A stretch of DNA of 7,046 nt from positions 1-7,046 of the forward strand of contig RFIY01000084.1 of assembly GCA_003695505.1 (NCBI GenBank), written 5' to 3'. The notes under the pieces were generated by a model. That model made no database searches, was not told the DNA's origin, and worked only from the letters and a program-made list of their open reading frames with translations. Positions 5,805-7,046 of the stretch are shown piece by piece. Made by a program: the position numbers and the translations under genes. Source of the DNA: Candidatus Dadabacteria bacterium. Lineage in GTDB: Bacteria > J088. Every line of letters begins with the position of its first letter. Position 1 is the first letter of the stretch.

Positions 5805-6734
5805 ATGTCTGAAACGACGCAGCCTGTCGAGCGCATTCATGTCCCCGACCTCGATGCCATTCTTGGCAAAGCATACCCTGTGCTCGATGATGGTTTTGTG
5901 CGCGTCATTGACTATATGGGTTCAGATGATGCGATCGTTCAGGCCGCCCGCATCTCCTACGGCGCCGGTACGAAAAAGGTCAGCGAGGATCGTGGTCTGA
6001 TCCGCTATCTGATGCGCCACTGGCATACGACGCCGTTTGAGATGTGTGAAATCAAGTTGCACGTTCGCGTGCCGATGGACATCTGGCGCCAGTGGATCCG
6101 CCATCGTACCGCCAGTGTCAATGAATATTCGACCCGCTATTCGGTGGCGATCGACGCCGCGCAACGGACGGCACCGGACGCCTGGCGCCTGCAATCCGCG
6201 GACAACAAGCAGGGGTCCGCTGGCACACTCGATGCGGAGACGGGGGCGCATCTGTCGACGCGTGAGCAGGAGCTGCATCGACTTGCGGTCGACGTCTATC
6301 AGGAGCGACTCGAAAAAGGGGTCGCGCGAGAACAGGCGCGCAAGGATCTGCCGCTGTCTACCTATACGGAGGCATACTGGAAGATCGACCTTCACAATTT
6401 GCTGCACTTCCTGCGTCTGCGGATGGATGACCATGCGCAATACGAGATCCGCTGTTATGCGCAGACGATCGGCGAGCAGATCGTCGCGCGCTGGTGCCCG
6501 ATGGCCTGGGAGGCGTTTCTCGACTACCGTGTTGATGCGCTGCAGTTTTCGCGGATCGAAGCCGAAATCATCGAGGCCCTGACGAAAGAAGGGCCAGAAG
6601 CCGCCTGTGCGCGGGCCGAGGCATTCGGCCTGCTCAAACAGGGCAAGAACGGCCTGCTACGCAATCGGGAGCGTACCGAGCTGGAAGCCAAACTGCAGCA
6701 GCTCGGGCTGCAGCCGCCATGGGCGGCGCGCTGA
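5805..6734 (+). CDS. thyX: Flavin-dependent thymidylate synthase ThyX
   Basis: ThyX makes dTMP from dUMP using methylenetetrahydrofolate, FAD and NADPH, and yields tetrahydrofolate rather than dihydrofolate. The signature RHR-x7-S is intact (Arg99-His100-Arg101 to Ser109, in RHRTASVNEYS), followed by TRYS. Other family blocks are FVRVIDYMG (31-39), TTPFEMCE (75-82) and the C-terminal FAD/dUMP region LHNLLHFLRLR then AQYEIR (196-216). At 309 residues it is longer than the compact ~220-250-residue enzymes of Thermotoga and Mycobacterium. The extra length is an N-terminal ~20 residues, a variable insert at ~115-165 and a helical, charged tail from ~245. Long forms of this kind are, from general knowledge, typical of Alphaproteobacteria. 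It is the last gene of the operon, read toward trpS. I cannot tell from this window whether thyA is absent from the genome. Confidence 0.97.
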   Translation: MSETTQPVERIHVPDLDAILGKAYPVLDDGFVRVIDYMGSDDAIVQAARISYGAGTKKVSEDRGLIRYLMRHWHTTPFEMCEIKLHVRVPMDIWRQWIRHRTASVNEYSTRYSVAIDAAQRTAPDAWRLQSADNKQGSAGTLDAETGAHLSTREQELHRLAVDVYQERLEKGVAREQARKDLPLSTYTEAYWKIDLHNLLHFLRLRMDDHAQYEIRCYAQTIGEQIVARWCPMAWEAFLDYRVDALQFSRIEAEIIEALTKEGPEAACARAEAFGLLKQGKNGLLRNRERTELEAKLQQLGLQPPWAAR

Positions 6735-6789
6735 TCGTCGGTGCTGTTTCCGCGAGTCGTCGAGGCTTCGGTGAGATTGTCGTGAGTTT

Positions 6790-6816
6790 GCGTTGTTCGG
6801 ATCGGTTCGTCAACGC
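6790..6816. terminator. Weak inverted repeat between convergent thyX and trpS
   Basis: GCGTTG (6790-6795) and CAACGC (6811-6816) can form a 6-bp stem with a 15-nt loop in the convergent intergenic gap. No T-run follows on either strand, so a classic intrinsic terminator is not supported. It is the only candidate I see here; Rho-dependent termination is equally possible. Confidence 0.2.
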
Positions 6817-6843
6817 GCGATTCAGGGCCAGGAACCGGGGGTG

Positions 6844-7046
6844 TCAGCTTCGCTCCATGCCGATCGCTCGGCGCGCGCGCTGCAGCACATCGCGCGCACG
6901 CGTACGCGCCTTTTCTGCCCCGCGCTGCAACATGTCATCGATGACTCCCGGTTGCGCCAGCAACTCGAAATAGCGTTCGCGCTGATCCCCGAAACGTGCC
7001 TCGAGCAGTTCAAATAGCTCCTGCTTCAGATAGCCGTAACCGAGTC
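6844..7046 (-). CDS. trpS: Tryptophanyl-tRNA synthetase, C-terminal end (partial, 5' part off the window)
   Basis: The last 66 codons and the TGA stop (6846-6844) of a minus-strand gene enter from the right edge. The peptide begins LGYGYLKQELFELLEARF and continues QRERYFELLAQPG, then DDMLQRGAEKARTRA and a basic helix ending in GMERS. This matches the C-terminal helices of class I bacterial TrpRS. There the pattern (Y/F)G-x-(L/F)K, RERY-x-x-L, a short turn, then L-x-x-GAE-(K/R)AR near the end is typical. The catalytic HIGH and KMSKS motifs would lie outside the window, so the call rests on the tail alone. The gene converges on thyX with 109 bp between the two stops. Confidence 0.85.
   Translation of the reverse strand, partial: LGYGYLKQELFELLEARFGDQRERYFELLAQPGVIDDMLQRGAEKARTRARDVLQRARRAIGMERS

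Noticed and set aside
1-7046. CRISPR array, tRNA, insertion sequence, phage or defence system
   Set aside because: I saw no regularly spaced short direct repeats, cloverleaf-like sequence, terminal inverted repeats with a transposase, or known defence or phage protein motifs.

Overview
The window looks like a chromosomal segment from a GC-rich Gram-negative bacterium. A lipoprotein-type signal peptide, a proteobacterial-type glutathione reductase and an alphaproteobacterial-style ThyX all point that way. Large lamin-tail-domain lipoproteins are, from general knowledge, common in Myxococcota and related deltaproteobacterial lineages, so such a host is my best guess. The lineage is an inference and is not shown by any single marker here. 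I see no rRNA, tRNA, insertion sequence, CRISPR array, phage gene or attachment site.

Layout. (1) Positions 1-2282, minus strand: one uninterrupted reading frame of 760 codons that runs off the left edge. It is a predicted lipoprotein built of at least five tandem lamin-tail domains (LTD). (2) Positions 2283-2501: a divergent intergenic region. It holds a strong hairpin in the lipoprotein gene's leader, an AT-rich island and a possible -10 box for the rightward genes. (3) Positions 2502-6734, plus strand: a tightly packed run of four genes. These are glutathione reductase (gorA), a conserved protein of unknown function that resembles the CrtC/tocopherol-cyclase lipocalin-like proteins, a response-regulator-like diguanylate cyclase with a degenerate receiver domain, and flavin-dependent thymidylate synthase (thyX). 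The junctions are 14 nt, a 4-nt ATGA overlap, and 17 nt, so this is very probably one operon. (4) Positions 6735-6843: a short convergent intergenic region with only a weak inverted repeat. (5) Positions 6844-7046, minus strand: the C-terminal end of tryptophanyl-tRNA synthetase (trpS).

How the genes may work together. GorA and ThyX are both NADPH-dependent flavoproteins, one for thiol redox and one for dTMP synthesis. The two genes between them are an unassigned beta-rich protein and a cyclic-di-GMP-making enzyme. No known pathway joins all four, so the operon may simply combine housekeeping and signalling genes. The most unusual points are the open-ended LTD array with its recurring Trp-Cys/Cys signature, the Glu in place of the phospho-accepting Asp in the diguanylate cyclase's receiver domain, and the leader hairpin that becomes fully paired only as minus-strand RNA.
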